A stretch of DNA of 64,000 nt. Source: UMGS1370 sp046957575 (GTDB taxonomy: Bacteria > Bacillota > Clostridia > Lachnospirales > Lachnospiraceae). Both the position numbers and the translations under genes were made by a program. Of the stretch, positions 34,097-42,818 are shown one piece after another. Numbering within the stretch: the stretch's first letter is position 1; each line of letters begins with the position of its first letter. The stretch is taken from NCBI GenBank assembly GCA_046957575.1, contig JBKUOG010000010.1, positions 47,023 to 111,022 of the forward strand, in the 5' to 3' direction. Under the pieces are notes generated by a model that saw nothing but the letters and a program-made list of their open reading frames with translations, was not told where the DNA came from and made no database searches.

Positions 34097-34498
34097 TTAG
34101 ACTCTTCTACGCTTCGGCGGACGGCATCCGTTGTGCGGTACCGGAGTTACGTCCTTAATGCTGGTTACTTCCAAGCCGCATGCCTGAAGGGCACGAATTG
34201 CTGCTTCACGTCCTGAACCAGGACCTTTTACCATAACATCTACTGATTTTAAACCGTGTACAAGAGCTGCCTTTGTTGCAGTTTCTGCTGCCATCTGAGC
34301 CGCATATGGAGTAGATTTCCTTGAACCTCTAAATCCCAGACCACCAGCACTTGCCCATGATAAGGCATTTCCCTGTGCATCCGTTAAAGTCACGATCGTG
34401 TTGTTAAAAGATGACTGGATGTGTGCTTGTCCGCGTTCAACGTTTTTCTTTACACGCTTTTTTGTCACTTTCTTTGCAGTGGACACTTTTTTAGCCAT
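34097..34498 (-). CDS. rpsK: 30S ribosomal protein S11
   Basis: The 133-residue S11 has a basic N-terminus, then GQAHIQSSFNNTIVTLTDAQG and the conserved end DVTPVPHNGCRPPKRRRV. It forms part of the platform that contacts mRNA near the exit site. The 160-base gap before it (34499-34658), unusually long for this operon, holds no ORF and no strong hairpin that I can see. Confidence 0.97.
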   Translation of the reverse strand: MAKKVSTAKKVTKKRVKKNVERGQAHIQSSFNNTIVTLTDAQGNALSWASAGGLGFRGSRKSTPYAAQMAAETATKAALVHGLKSVDVMVKGPGSGREAAIRALQACGLEVTSIKDVTPVPHNGCRPPKRRRV

Positions 34499-34658
34499 TT
34501 TAAACTAACCTACTTTCTTTGCTTCTTCCTAGAATCCGTTATTCCTGTTTTTAAAACATATAACCCGATTCCTGTTACCAGTTTTCATAATGTAGTTCTT
34601 TTCCCTAAACTCAGCAATACCTCGTTAAGGTCAAAGAACAAAGTTCGCACTAAGTGCT

Positions 34659-35027
34659 CTACTTTTTCTTGTTTGCTACAGTCTTTCTCGGACCTTTGCG
34701 GGTTCTTGCGTTGGTCTTGGTCTTCTGCCCACGTACCGGAAGACTCTTTCTGTGGCGGATACCACGATAGCAGCCAATTTCCTGCAGTCTCTTGATGTTC
34801 ATAGCGATTTCTCTGCGTAAATCACCTTCAACAGTCTGAGTTTCAGCGATAACTGCTGCCAGTTTCTTTACTTCATCATCAGTCAGATCCTTTACACGTG
34901 TATCTGGATTCACGCCTGCTTCTGCAAGGATACGGTTGGAACTTGCGCGGCCGATGCCGTAAATGTAAGTCAGACCGATTTCAACACGTTTTTCTCTTGG
35001 TAAGTCAACACCTGAAATACGAGCCAT
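34659..35027 (-). CDS. rpsM: 30S ribosomal protein S13
   Basis: The 122-residue S13 starts ARISGVDLPREKRVEIGLTYIYGIG and ends in the basic tail GQKTKTNARTRKGPRKTVANKKK, which reaches the subunit interface and tRNA. It follows rpmJ by 28 bases. Confidence 0.97.
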   Translation of the reverse strand: MARISGVDLPREKRVEIGLTYIYGIGRASSNRILAEAGVNPDTRVKDLTDDEVKKLAAVIAETQTVEGDLRREIAMNIKRLQEIGCYRGIRHRKSLPVRGQKTKTNARTRKGPRKTVANKKK

Positions 35028-35055
35028 GTGCGTATTACACCTCCTAAATTAATAA

Positions 35056-35169
35056 TTAACCTTGTCTCTGCTTATGCTTCGGATTTTCACAAATTACTCT
35101 GATACTGCCTTTTCTCTTAATGACTTTGCACTTTTCGCAAATCGGTTTTACAGAACTTCTAACCTTCAC
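35056..35169 (-). CDS. rpmJ: 50S ribosomal protein L36
   Basis: This short gene encodes 37 residues, from MKVRSSVKPICEKCK through VIKRKGSIRVICENPKHKQRQG. The zinc ligands are Cys11, Cys14, Cys27 and His32, so it is the zinc-binding form. It starts with GTG at 35169; AAAGGAG lies 7 bases upstream. It sits between infA and rpsM as usual. Confidence 0.96.
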   Translation of the reverse strand: MKVRSSVKPICEKCKVIKRKGSIRVICENPKHKQRQG

Positions 35170-35278
35170 AGTAATTCTCCTTTCTATAGACCAACAGAGT
35201 TGCTAAAGCATTATACCATCTATTTCTATATAATGCAAGAGTTTTTCCTGTTAATCTTGAATATTTTTAACGTGCTGC

Positions 35279-35362
35279 GTTTGGGGTATCGGACGGCTTT
35301 GTCGGTACGGGAAACCCAAACTCCATTTCATTCTGTTTGGGTATCGGACGGCTCCGCCGTCC
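35279..35362. repeat. Repeated hairpin element between infA and rpmJ
   Basis: The 186-base infA-rpmJ gap contains a 19-20 base direct repeat, G-TTTGGG(G)TATCGGACGGCT, at 35279-35298 and 35335-35353. Two inverted repeats overlap it: ACCCAAAC (35314-35321) with GTTTGGGT (35335-35342), and the 7-bp stem GGACGGC/GCCGTCC (35346-35352 with 35356-35362, loop 3). The second hairpin begins 1 base after the infA stop codon. No T run follows, so a simple terminator is unlikely. Confidence 0.7.
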
Positions 35363-35363
35363 T

Positions 35364-35582
35364 CTATTTGTCTCGCCAGATGATGCGGCCCTTGGATAAG
35401 TCATATGGTGACATTTCCAGGGTTACTCTGTCGCCTGGGAGAATACGGATATAGTTCATTCTCAGCTTTCCGCTGATAGTAGCAAGTACCTTGTGGCCGT
35501 TTTCCAGTTCTACCTGGAACATGGCGTTTGGTAATTTTTCTACTACGGTTCCTTCGATTTCAATTACGTCAGCTTTGGACAT
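35364..35582 (-). CDS. infA: Translation initiation factor IF-1
   Basis: The 72-residue IF-1 is a single OB fold: SKADVIEIEGTVVEKLPNAMF, then GHKVLATISGKLRMNYIRIL and GDRVTLEMSPYDLSKGRI. It occupies the A site during initiation. AAGGAGG lies upstream of the ATG. It follows map by 88 bases, in which I see nothing further. Confidence 0.97.
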   Translation of the reverse strand: MSKADVIEIEGTVVEKLPNAMFQVELENGHKVLATISGKLRMNYIRILPGDRVTLEMSPYDLSKGRIIWRDK

Positions 35583-35670
35583 TCCACGCTTCCTCCTTAT
35601 ATTCTATTTAACTATACGAATCTCTATCTGCCGGCAGAAATGCTCTTACCAGCAGAAGAAATTCCTGATT

Positions 35671-36420
35671 TTATAACAGAGACAGGATCTCTGGTTCTCC
35701 ATCGGTAATCAGAATCGTATTCTCATAATGAGCAGCTAGAGAACCGTCATCGGTTACGACTGTCCAGTCATCATCCAGCCATACAACATCATACCGGCCA
35801 GCAGTGATCATGGGCTCTACTGCCAGAGTCATGCCCGGTTTCAGGAGAATTCCCTTTCGGTTCTGGGAAAAGTTAGGAACTTCCGGGTCTTCATGCAAGT
35901 TTGTGCCGATTCCATGACCAACCAGATCCCTGACAACGCCATAGCCAAAACTTTCCGCATATTTCTGAATCGCTGAGGAAATATCATTGAGATGATTTCC
36001 AGCTTTAGCAAACTTTATTCCCTCAAAAAAACTCTGCCTGGTTACCTGAATTAGCTTTTCTGCTTCCGGACTGACTTCTCCAACTTTATGGGTGCGGGCC
36101 GCATCGGAATGATATCCGTTCCAAATTACCCCTGCATCCAGGCTTACGATATCGCCTTCCTGGAGAATCCGGTGCTTATTAGGAATTCCATGAACCACTT
36201 CATCATTTACAGATACGCAGATAGAAGCCGGATAGCCGTTATAGTTTTTAAAAGACGGGATACATCCGAAACTTCTGATCATGCGTTCTCCCAGTCTGTC
36301 TATATCCAGAGTGCTCATCCCAGGCTGAATCGCTTTGCCCAGTTCTTCATGAACCTGGGCAAGGATTCTGCCGGCTTCCCTCATCAGTTTAATTTCTCTT
36401 TCAGATTTAATGGATACCAT
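35671..36420 (-). CDS. map: Methionine aminopeptidase, type I
   Basis: The 249-residue enzyme removes the initiator Met. Metal ligands of the pita-bread fold are visible: SLDAGVIWNGYHSDAARTH (two Asp), GHGIGTNLHEDPEVPNF (His), EPM (Glu) and the last Glu in HYENTILIT. His in CVSVNDEVVHGIP is the substrate His. It starts 4 bases after adk, so the two are coupled. Confidence 0.96.
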   Translation of the reverse strand: MVSIKSEREIKLMREAGRILAQVHEELGKAIQPGMSTLDIDRLGERMIRSFGCIPSFKNYNGYPASICVSVNDEVVHGIPNKHRILQEGDIVSLDAGVIWNGYHSDAARTHKVGEVSPEAEKLIQVTRQSFFEGIKFAKAGNHLNDISSAIQKYAESFGYGVVRDLVGHGIGTNLHEDPEVPNFSQNRKGILLKPGMTLAVEPMITAGRYDVVWLDDDWTVVTDDGSLAAHYENTILITDGEPEILSLL

Positions 36421-36424
36421 AATC

Positions 36425-37069
36425 TTATGCTCCTAAAATCTTAACAATGTCCTGAAATACTTTCTCTAAATCCTGTGTACCATCCACCTCGGCCAGAACA
36501 CCGGCTGCTCTGTAGTAGTCGATAAGCGGCTGTGTCTGCTCATGGTAAACTTCCAGACGCCTGCCAACGGTTTCCGGCTTATCATCCTCTCTCAGTATCA
36601 ATTCCTGGCCGCAGACATCACAGATACCCTCCTGCTTTGGCGCATTATACACCACATGATAAGTCTGGCCGCAGCCTAAGCAGGCTCTTCTTCCCGACAT
36701 ACGGCTGATAATGTCTTCATCCGGCACGTCTACATTGATTGCCCAGTCAATTTTGTCTCCCAGGTCTGTCAGCGCTTTTGTCAGACTTTCCGCCTGAGGA
36801 ATAGTTCTTGGAAAACCATCCAGCACATAGCCGTTTTCACAGTCCGTCTCCTTGATTCGGTCAAGCAGCATTCCAATGGTAATCTCATCCGGCACCAACT
36901 GTCCCTGATCCATAAATGCTTTGGCCTTCATGCCCAGTTCTGTGCCGCTTTTGATATTTGTCCGGAAAATGTCGCCAGTGGAAATGTGCGGAATTTTGTA
37001 CTTTGCAGAGATTTTCTTTGCCTGTGTGCCTTTTCCGGCGCCAGGAGCCCCTAACATGATAAGTTTCAT
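36425..37069 (-). CDS. adk: Adenylate kinase, zinc-lid type
   Basis: The 214-residue kinase has the P-loop GAPGAGKGTQAKK, the NMP-binding DGFPRTIPQAE and a LID with four Cys (CLGCGQTYH and CDVCGQEL) that should bind zinc, common in Gram-positive bacteria. It interconverts ATP plus AMP with ADP. It lies between secY and map as in other Firmicutes. Confidence 0.97.
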   Translation of the reverse strand: MKLIMLGAPGAGKGTQAKKISAKYKIPHISTGDIFRTNIKSGTELGMKAKAFMDQGQLVPDEITIGMLLDRIKETDCENGYVLDGFPRTIPQAESLTKALTDLGDKIDWAINVDVPDEDIISRMSGRRACLGCGQTYHVVYNAPKQEGICDVCGQELILREDDKPETVGRRLEVYHEQTQPLIDYYRAAGVLAEVDGTQDLEKVFQDIVKILGA

Positions 37070-37138
37070 ATTGTAAATCCCCCTTTTTACTTCGTAATAC
37101 CAGAAGAAACACCCGTTGCAGGGTGCTTCTTCCGTAAC

Positions 37139-38455
37139 TTAATCGTTCAAAAATCCTTTATAATTACGTACCAGCATCTTGGACTCAATTGCCTTGAAGG
37201 TCTCTAATACAACACCTACGATGATGATTAAAGAAGTTCCTGCAAATGCAATGTTTCCAACGGAGAACAGACCGGATACCATAATCGGAATTAAGGCAAT
37301 AATAGTCAGCCCGCATGCGCCGATAAATACAATATAATTCAGAATCTTATTCAGATAATCGGACGTAGGCTTACCAGGACGAATACCTGGGATAAAGCCG
37401 CCGGCCTTCTTCATATTGTTGGCAACTTCCAGCGGATTGAAGGTAATGGAAGTATAAAAATACGCAAACACAATGATTAACGCAATATACAGTACCAGAC
37501 CAATGGAGTAAGCAGGCATCTCTGGACGGAACCAGGAAGATGAGCTTAATACCAACAAAATTTTTCCGCCGATGGTATTATAGTCAACTGGGAAGAAGGA
37601 TGCAATTACAACCGGCATGGACATTAAAGAAGAAGCAAAAATAACTGGAATAACGCTTGCAGTATTGACCTTTAACGGAATATGGGAAGACTGTCCCCCA
37701 ATCATCCTGCGGCCCTGCATCTTCTTTGAATACTGAACCGGAATCCTTCTCTCGCCGCCGTTTAATACAACAACAAATACTACCATAGCAGCTAAAACAG
37801 CCAGAATCATTAATCCTATAACGACTGCAACTGCCACACTCTTTCCCTGCATAAAGCGGGTAAAAAGAGTTTTCGCATCATTCGGTACACTGGAGATAAT
37901 GTTAAACAGCAGGACGATGGAAATACCATTGCCCACACCGTTCTCTGTAATCCGTTCGCCAATCCACATCAACAATGCACTACCAGTAGTCATGGTAACA
38001 ACTGCTACAATCACACTCCATACATTGTATTCGATCAGCAGGCCCTTTCCGCCGAATCCAACTGCCATGGCAATAGATTCAATCAAAGCCAGAGCAACGG
38101 TCACATAACGGGTATACTCCATAATCTTCCGTCTTCCATCTTCGCCGTCCCGCTGCATTTCCTCTAATTTCGGAATTGCAATGGTCAAAAGCTGCATAAT
38201 GATGGATGATGTAATATAGGGAGTAATGCTCAATGCAAATACTGACAGGTTATCAAATGAGTTGCCGGTCATCGCATTGAAAAAGCCCAGGTTCTGCCCG
38301 ATAGTGTTCTGGAAGAAATCTTTCAGGTAGGTCGGGTTCACACCCGGTACCGGGAGCTGTGAACCAAACCGAATCACTATCAGCATTCCAAAGGTATACA
38401 GAAGCCGGTTCCGTATCTCTTTGACCTTGAATGCGTTTTTCAGTGTTTGAAACAT
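37139..38455 (-). CDS. secY: Preprotein translocase subunit SecY
   Basis: This 438-residue channel protein has ten membrane helices. It starts MFQTLKNAFKVKEIRNRLLYTFGMLIVIR-like, has the plug region with NSFDNLSVFALSITPYITSSI, the cytoplasmic loops RIPVQYSKKMQGRRMIGG and FNPLEVANNMKKAGGFIPGIRPG, and ends in a short basic tail. It forms the Sec translocon with SecE and SecG. It starts 3 bases after rplO. Confidence 0.97.
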   Translation of the reverse strand: MFQTLKNAFKVKEIRNRLLYTFGMLIVIRFGSQLPVPGVNPTYLKDFFQNTIGQNLGFFNAMTGNSFDNLSVFALSITPYITSSIIMQLLTIAIPKLEEMQRDGEDGRRKIMEYTRYVTVALALIESIAMAVGFGGKGLLIEYNVWSVIVAVVTMTTGSALLMWIGERITENGVGNGISIVLLFNIISSVPNDAKTLFTRFMQGKSVAVAVVIGLMILAVLAAMVVFVVVLNGGERRIPVQYSKKMQGRRMIGGQSSHIPLKVNTASVIPVIFASSLMSMPVVIASFFPVDYNTIGGKILLVLSSSSWFRPEMPAYSIGLVLYIALIIVFAYFYTSITFNPLEVANNMKKAGGFIPGIRPGKPTSDYLNKILNYIVFIGACGLTIIALIPIMVSGLFSVGNIAFAGTSLIIIVGVVLETFKAIESKMLVRNYKGFLND

Positions 38456-38458
38456 AGA

Positions 38459-38899
38459 TTAGATCACCTCGCAGGTTCCACCTAAAGCTTCAATTTTAGC
38501 TTTAGCGCCTTCAGAGAAAGCGTTTGCCTTTACATTCAGCTTTTTGGTTAATTCTCCATTTCCAAGGATCTTAACACCATCCTGAGGATTCTTGATAATA
38601 CCGGTAGCCAGTAATTCCTCAACGGTAACTACTGCATCGTTGTCGAATCTCTCTAATGCATTAACATTAATACCTACGATATTCTTGGAATTGATGTTGG
38701 TGAAACCTCTCTTCGGTAATCTTCTGTATAACGGCATCTGGCCGCCTTCAAAACCGATTCTCGGAGCGCCGGAACGTGCTTTCTGTCCCTTATGGCCCTT
38801 GCCAGCGGTCTTGCCGTTGCCTGAACCATGTCCGCGTCCTCTTCTGAAATTATCGCTGTGCTTAGAGCCTTCAGCAGGTCTTAAATTAGATAACTCCAT
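38459..38899 (-). CDS. rplO: 50S ribosomal protein L15
   Basis: L15 here has 146 residues, with the Gly/Arg-rich N-terminus RRGRGHGSGNGKTAGKGHKG and GFEGGQMPLYRRLPKRGF. The ATG at 38899 has AGGAGG 8 bases upstream; a GTG at 38908 lies inside that ribosome site and is rejected. Confidence 0.97.
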   Translation of the reverse strand: MELSNLRPAEGSKHSDNFRRGRGHGSGNGKTAGKGHKGQKARSGAPRIGFEGGQMPLYRRLPKRGFTNINSKNIVGINVNALERFDNDAVVTVEELLATGIIKNPQDGVKILGNGELTKKLNVKANAFSEGAKAKIEALGGTCEVI

Positions 38900-38926
38900 G
38901 ACTTGCACCTCCTTGCTTGATTATTA

Positions 38927-39109
38927 TTAGATCTCTTCCACTTTTACTAAGTGGCGTACAGACTGAATCATACCTCTAACAGCGCCATTATCCGGCATTT
39001 CAACTGTTTTGTGAAGCTTCTTTAAACCAAGAGCCTCAACAGTTGCTCTCTGCTTGGGAACAGCACCGATTGGGGATTTTACTAATGTGATTTTTAACTT
39101 CTCTGCCAT
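38927..39109 (-). CDS. rpmD: 50S ribosomal protein L30
   Basis: The 60-residue L30 reads KLKITLVKSPIGAVPKQRATVEALGLKKLHKTV in segments and ends in VRHLVKVEEI. ATG at 39109 follows GGAGG by 9 bases; a TTG at 39115 is less likely. It is short-spaced to rpsE (14 bases). Confidence 0.96.
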   Translation of the reverse strand: MAEKLKITLVKSPIGAVPKQRATVEALGLKKLHKTVEMPDNGAVRGMIQSVRHLVKVEEI

Positions 39110-39123
39110 GTTCAATATCCTCC

Positions 39124-39633
39124 TTATTCAGTAATTTCTTCCACAGATTTGCCGCGCAGTCTTGCAACTTCTTCAGGGGTCTTTAAGCTGGTTAAGCCCT
39201 GGATGGTTGCCAGTACAACGTTGGTCTTGTTATTGGAACCTAAAGACTTGGTACGAATATTCTTAATTCCTGCCAACTCCAGTACGTTACGTGCCGGACC
39301 GCCGGCGATAACGCCAGTACCTTCGGGAGCTCTCTTCATCAGTACGGATGCACTGCCGAACTTGCCCATAAAGTCGTGAGGAATACTGTTATTCTCATCA
39401 ATCGGGATCTCTACCAGGTTCTTGATTGCTGCCTCTTTTCCTTTACGGATTGCCTCCGGAACTTCGCCGGCTTTGCCTAAGCCTGCGCCAACGTGTCCCT
39501 TGCCATCTCCTACTACTACCAGAGCGGAAAATCTCATGGTACGTCCACCTTTAACGGTCTTGGATACACGTTTGATTGCCACTACTTTGTCATTTAACTC
39601 TAACTGACTGGCATCAATGATTGTACGCTTCAT
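39124..39633 (-). CDS. rpsE: 30S ribosomal protein S5
   Basis: The 169-residue S5 has the double-stranded RNA-binding N-domain (LNDKVVAIKRVSKTVKGGRTMRFSALVVVGDG split as usual) and the C-domain (GTGVIAGGPARNVLELAGIKNI). It helps mRNA entry and decoding accuracy. Confidence 0.97.
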   Translation of the reverse strand: MKRTIIDASQLELNDKVVAIKRVSKTVKGGRTMRFSALVVVGDGKGHVGAGLGKAGEVPEAIRKGKEAAIKNLVEIPIDENNSIPHDFMGKFGSASVLMKRAPEGTGVIAGGPARNVLELAGIKNIRTKSLGSNNKTNVVLATIQGLTSLKTPEEVARLRGKSVEEITE

Positions 39634-39650
39634 GTTCGTTCTCCTCTCTA

Positions 39651-40019
39651 TTAGAATTTCAGGCCAGCTTCACGAGCTGCGTCTGCTAATGCCTGAACCT
39701 TACCCTGATAAATGAAACCGCCTCTGTCAAATACAACTTCGGTGATTCCTTTTTCTAATGCTCTCTTGGCAATTACAGTACCTACATATGCTGCAGCATT
39801 TACGTCGTCGGTCTTCTCCAGTTCAGCTTTTACAGCCTTCTCTACTGTAGAAGCAGCAACTAAAGTGTTGCCTACTGTATCGTCAATAATTTGAGCATAC
39901 ATATGATTATTACTTCTGAACACTGCTAAACGAGGTCTTTCGGTTGTACCAGAAAAACGATTGCGTAATCTAGCGTGCTTTTTTTCGCGAACTGCGGTTC
40001 TTGACTGTTTGCTAACCAT
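39651..40019 (-). CDS. rplR: 50S ribosomal protein L18
   Basis: The 122-residue L18, a 5S rRNA binder, reads HARLRNRFSGTTERPRLAVFRSNNHMYAQIIDD in segments and ends in GRIYQGKV-like GFIYQGKVQALADAAREAGLKF. It is spaced 17 bases from both neighbours. Confidence 0.97.
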   Translation of the reverse strand: MVSKQSRTAVREKKHARLRNRFSGTTERPRLAVFRSNNHMYAQIIDDTVGNTLVAASTVEKAVKAELEKTDDVNAAAYVGTVIAKRALEKGITEVVFDRGGFIYQGKVQALADAAREAGLKF

Positions 40020-40036
40020 CTTTACACTCTCCTTAC

Positions 40037-40579
40037 TTATTTCTTACCAGTCTTACCAACTTTACGTCTGATTACTTCATCAGCATACTTGATTCCCTTG
40101 CCCTTGTACGGCTCAGGTCTTCTCTTATCTCTGATTTCAGCAGCATATTGGCCAACTTTTTCTTTGCTGATACCTTTTACAGTAATCTTGTTCTGACCTT
40201 CCAGCACAGTCTCGATGCCTTCCGGGTCTTCCATCTCTACCGGATGGGAGTAGCCTAAGTTCAGGACTAACTTCTTGCCCTGCTTGGAAGCTCTGTAACC
40301 AACACCGTTGATTTCCAGAACTTTCTCATAACCTTCTGTTACGCCATGAACCATGTTGTTGATCAGAGTTCTGGTCAGACCATGTAAAGATTTCATCTGC
40401 TTTAAATCATTTGGTCTGGTAACTACGATGTGGCCATCTTCTTCTTTGATGGACATCTCAGCCGGAAGCACTCTGCTCAGTGTGCCCTTTGGACCTTTTA
40501 CAGTCACTTCATTGTTTTCTGCAATCGTTACAGTTACGCCTGCCGGGATTGCAACTGGCATTTTTCCTATACGTGACAT
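40037..40579 (-). CDS. rplF: 50S ribosomal protein L6
   Basis: The 180-residue L6 has two similar folds: SRIGKMPVAIPAGVTVTI at the start and the RRPEPYKGKGIKYADEVIRRK end that lies near the sarcin-ricin loop. AGGAGG precedes the ATG. Confidence 0.97.
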   Translation of the reverse strand: MSRIGKMPVAIPAGVTVTIAENNEVTVKGPKGTLSRVLPAEMSIKEEDGHIVVTRPNDLKQMKSLHGLTRTLINNMVHGVTEGYEKVLEINGVGYRASKQGKKLVLNLGYSHPVEMEDPEGIETVLEGQNKITVKGISKEKVGQYAAEIRDKRRPEPYKGKGIKYADEVIRRKVGKTGKK

Positions 40580-40647
40580 GCCTAATTCCTCCTACTTAGA
40601 TTTTCGGAGAAGCCATGTGCGGCTTCTCTGTTTTCAGTTGCTATTTA

Positions 40648-41049
40648 TTACCAAATAAATGCTAAAACTTCACCGCCGACATTTGCTTTTCTAGCTTCCT
40701 TGTCGGTCATAACGCCCTGGTTAGTGGAAACGATAGCGATACCTAAACCACCTAATACCTTAGGCATATTCTCTGCGCCAGCGTATACACGTAAGCCTGG
40801 CTTGGAGATTTTCTTTAAACCGGTAATGATTTTTTCATTCTTATCCTTACCGTACTTTAAGGTGATGCGGATGGTGGTAAAACCGCCGTCCTCGATTAAC
40901 TCATATTTCTTGATATAACCTTCTTTTACCAGAATATCAGCAATTGCCAGCTTCATCTTGGAAGAAGGTACGTCTACTGTATCATGCTTTGCAGTGTTAG
41001 CGTTACGGATTCTTGTAAGCATATCTGCAATCGGATCACTCATAGTCAT
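40648..41049 (-). CDS. rpsH: 30S ribosomal protein S8
   Basis: The 133-residue S8 opens with DPIADMLTRIRNANTAKHD and ends in VSTNQGVMTDKEARKANVGGEVLAFIW. The first of two ATGs (41049) is favoured because AGGAGG lies 8 bases before it. In enterobacteria S8 represses the spc operon; no such site was identified here. Confidence 0.97.
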   Translation of the reverse strand: MTMSDPIADMLTRIRNANTAKHDTVDVPSSKMKLAIADILVKEGYIKKYELIEDGGFTTIRITLKYGKDKNEKIITGLKKISKPGLRVYAGAENMPKVLGGLGIAIVSTNQGVMTDKEARKANVGGEVLAFIW

Positions 41050-41067
41050 TTGGTTTGCCTCCTTTTC

Positions 41068-41253
41068 TTACCAGCTAGCTTTCTTTACGCCCGGAATCTC
41101 GCCCTTATATGCTAATTCGCGGAAGCAAATTCTGCAGATACCATATTTTCTTAAATAAGCGTGCGGACGGCCGCAAATTCTGCAACGGTTGTATTCTCTG
41201 GTGGAGAATTTTGCAGGACGCTGCTGCTTAATCTTCATAGAAGTCTTTGCCAT
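41068..41253 (-). CDS. rpsZ: 30S ribosomal protein S14, zinc type
   Basis: At 61 residues this is the short S14 type Z. It has the zinc motif Cys-x2-Cys in RCRICGRP and Cys-x2-Cys in GICRICFRELA. A zinc-free longer paralogue, often made under zinc limitation, is not in this window. Confidence 0.97.
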   Translation of the reverse strand: MAKTSMKIKQQRPAKFSTREYNRCRICGRPHAYLRKYGICRICFRELAYKGEIPGVKKASW

Positions 41254-41268
41254 GGTTATTCCTCCTGA

Positions 41269-41808
41269 TTATTTTGCAAATGGCATATTGAATAATGTCA
41301 ACAGTTCACGAGCTTCTTCGTCAGTCTTAGCGGTGGTTACGAAGATGATGTCCATACCTCTTACCTTGTCAACCTTATCGTATTCAATCTCAGGGAAGAT
41401 TAACTGCTCTTTAATACCTAATGCGTAGTTACCTCTGCCGTCAAATGCGTTAGGGTTAACGCCGCGGAAGTCACGTACACGTGGAAGAGCCAGGTTAATT
41501 AAACGGTCTGCGAACTCATACATTCTCTCGCCGCGCAGAGTAACCTTGCATCCGATAGCCATGCCTTCACGAATCTTGAAGTTTGCAACGGACTTCTTTG
41601 CCTTGGTGGTAACAGCCTTCTGACCGGAGATGATCTCCAGATCTCTTACAGCAGAGTCCAAAACCTTGGCATTTTCTTTTGCTTCGCCGACGCCCATATT
41701 GATGACGATTTTGTCTAACTTCGGCACTTCCATAATGTTCTTATATCCAAATTTCTTGATCATAGCATCTACGATCTCATTCTGATATGTCTCTTTTAAT
41801 CTAGCCAA
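41269..41808 (-). CDS. rplE: 50S ribosomal protein L5
   Basis: L5 has 179 residues when started at the TTG at 41808. GAGGAGG lies 8 bases upstream of it, and the protein then begins MARLKETYQNEI, the family norm. Starting at the earlier TTG (41838) would place the ribosome site inside the gene. Conserved segments are VPKLDKIVINMGVGEA and LPRVRDFRGVNPNAFDGRGNY. It binds 5S rRNA and P-site tRNA. Confidence 0.95.
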   Translation of the reverse strand: MARLKETYQNEIVDAMIKKFGYKNIMEVPKLDKIVINMGVGEAKENAKVLDSAVRDLEIISGQKAVTTKAKKSVANFKIREGMAIGCKVTLRGERMYEFADRLINLALPRVRDFRGVNPNAFDGRGNYALGIKEQLIFPEIEYDKVDKVRGMDIIFVTTAKTDEEARELLTLFNMPFAK

Positions 41809-41830
41809 TTGATGTTCCTCCTCTCTGTAA

Positions 41831-42136
41831 TTACTCAATTACTTTTCCGGTTGCCTTAGCAACGCGAACTTTCTTACCGTCTTTTACAGTAAATCCAACT
41901 CTGGTTGCTTTTCCGTCAACTACCAGCATAACATTGGAAATATCCATAGCTGCTTCGTGATTTACGATGCCGCCGTTTGGATTTGCAGCGTTTGGCTTGG
42001 TATGCTTGGTTACCATATTGCAGCCTTCTACTACAACTTTGTTCTTCTTGGTATCCACGTGGAGTACCTTACCCTGTTTCCCGCTGTCTTTGCCGGTGAT
42101 AACTTTTACTAAATCATCTTTTTTGATTTTATTCAC
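41831..42136 (-). CDS. rplX: 50S ribosomal protein L24
   Basis: The 101-residue L24 has an N-terminal KOW motif (VKVITGKDSGKQGKVLHVDTK) and GCNMVTKHTKP. The start is GTG at 42136, 8 bases after AGGAGG; the GTG at 42145 overlaps the ribosome site. It is an early assembly initiator of the large subunit. Confidence 0.95.
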   Translation of the reverse strand: MNKIKKDDLVKVITGKDSGKQGKVLHVDTKKNKVVVEGCNMVTKHTKPNAANPNGGIVNHEAAMDISNVMLVVDGKATRVGFTVKDGKKVRVAKATGKVIE

Positions 42137-42151
42137 AGTGGACACCTCCTC

Positions 42152-42520
42152 TTATAATACTTCCGGAGCCAGAGAAACGATCTTCATAAACTGCTTCTCA
42201 CGAAGTTCTCTTGCTACCGGTCCAAAAATACGGGTTCCCTTTGGAGTCTTATCGTCCTTGATAATAACTGCTGCGTTCTCATCAAACTTGATGTAAGAAC
42301 CGTCTTTACGACGTGCGCCCTTTACGGTACGTACTACTACAGCCTTAACAACATCGCCCTTCTTTACAACACCGCCTGGTGTTGCATCTTTAACGGAAGC
42401 AACGATGACATCACCGATATTCGCATATCTTCTGGTTGAACCGCCCATAACGCGGATGCACAGGAGTTCCTTTGCACCAGTATTGTCGGCAACCTTAAGT
42501 CTGGTTTCCTGCTGAATCAT
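42152..42520 (-). CDS. rplN: 50S ribosomal protein L14
   Basis: The 122-residue L14 starts IQQETRLKVADNTGAKELLCIRV and ends IVSLAPEVL, as usual. It contributes to intersubunit bridges. It lies 20 bases after rpsQ. Confidence 0.97.
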   Translation of the reverse strand: MIQQETRLKVADNTGAKELLCIRVMGGSTRRYANIGDVIVASVKDATPGGVVKKGDVVKAVVVRTVKGARRKDGSYIKFDENAAVIIKDDKTPKGTRIFGPVARELREKQFMKIVSLAPEVL

Positions 42521-42540
42521 GCCTGATTACTCCTTCCTTA

Positions 42541-42795
42541 TTATCTTGCCTTTTCGATAATCTCTACAAGTCTCCATCTCTTGTCCTTGGACAGCGGTCT
42601 TGTTTCCATTACACGAACGGTATCACCAATATTGCACTCGTTGTTCTCATCGTGTGCTTTTAATTTATAAGTTCTCTTAACAATCTTACCGATTACAGGA
42701 TGCTTTACATGGTTTTCGATAGCAACCACAATGGTCTTGTCCATCTTATTGCTTACGACTTTACCGGTACGCACTTTTCTAAGATTTCTTTCCAC
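42541..42795 (-). CDS. rpsQ: 30S ribosomal protein S17
   Basis: The 84-residue S17 has ERNLRKVRTGKVVSNKMDKTI, KHPVIGKIVKRTYKLKAHDE and GDTVRVMETRPLSKDKRWRL. It starts with GTG at 42795 and has AAAGGAG 10 bases upstream. Confidence 0.97.
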   Translation of the reverse strand: MERNLRKVRTGKVVSNKMDKTIVVAIENHVKHPVIGKIVKRTYKLKAHDENNECNIGDTVRVMETRPLSKDKRWRLVEIIEKAR

Positions 42796-42818
42796 GGTAA
42801 TTATGCTCCTTTCTGCAC

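Noticed and set aside
34499..34658. Internal promoter or hairpin in the rpsM-rpsK gap
   Set aside because: A TTGACC occurs but no acceptable -10 follows at the right distance, and no stable stem is seen.
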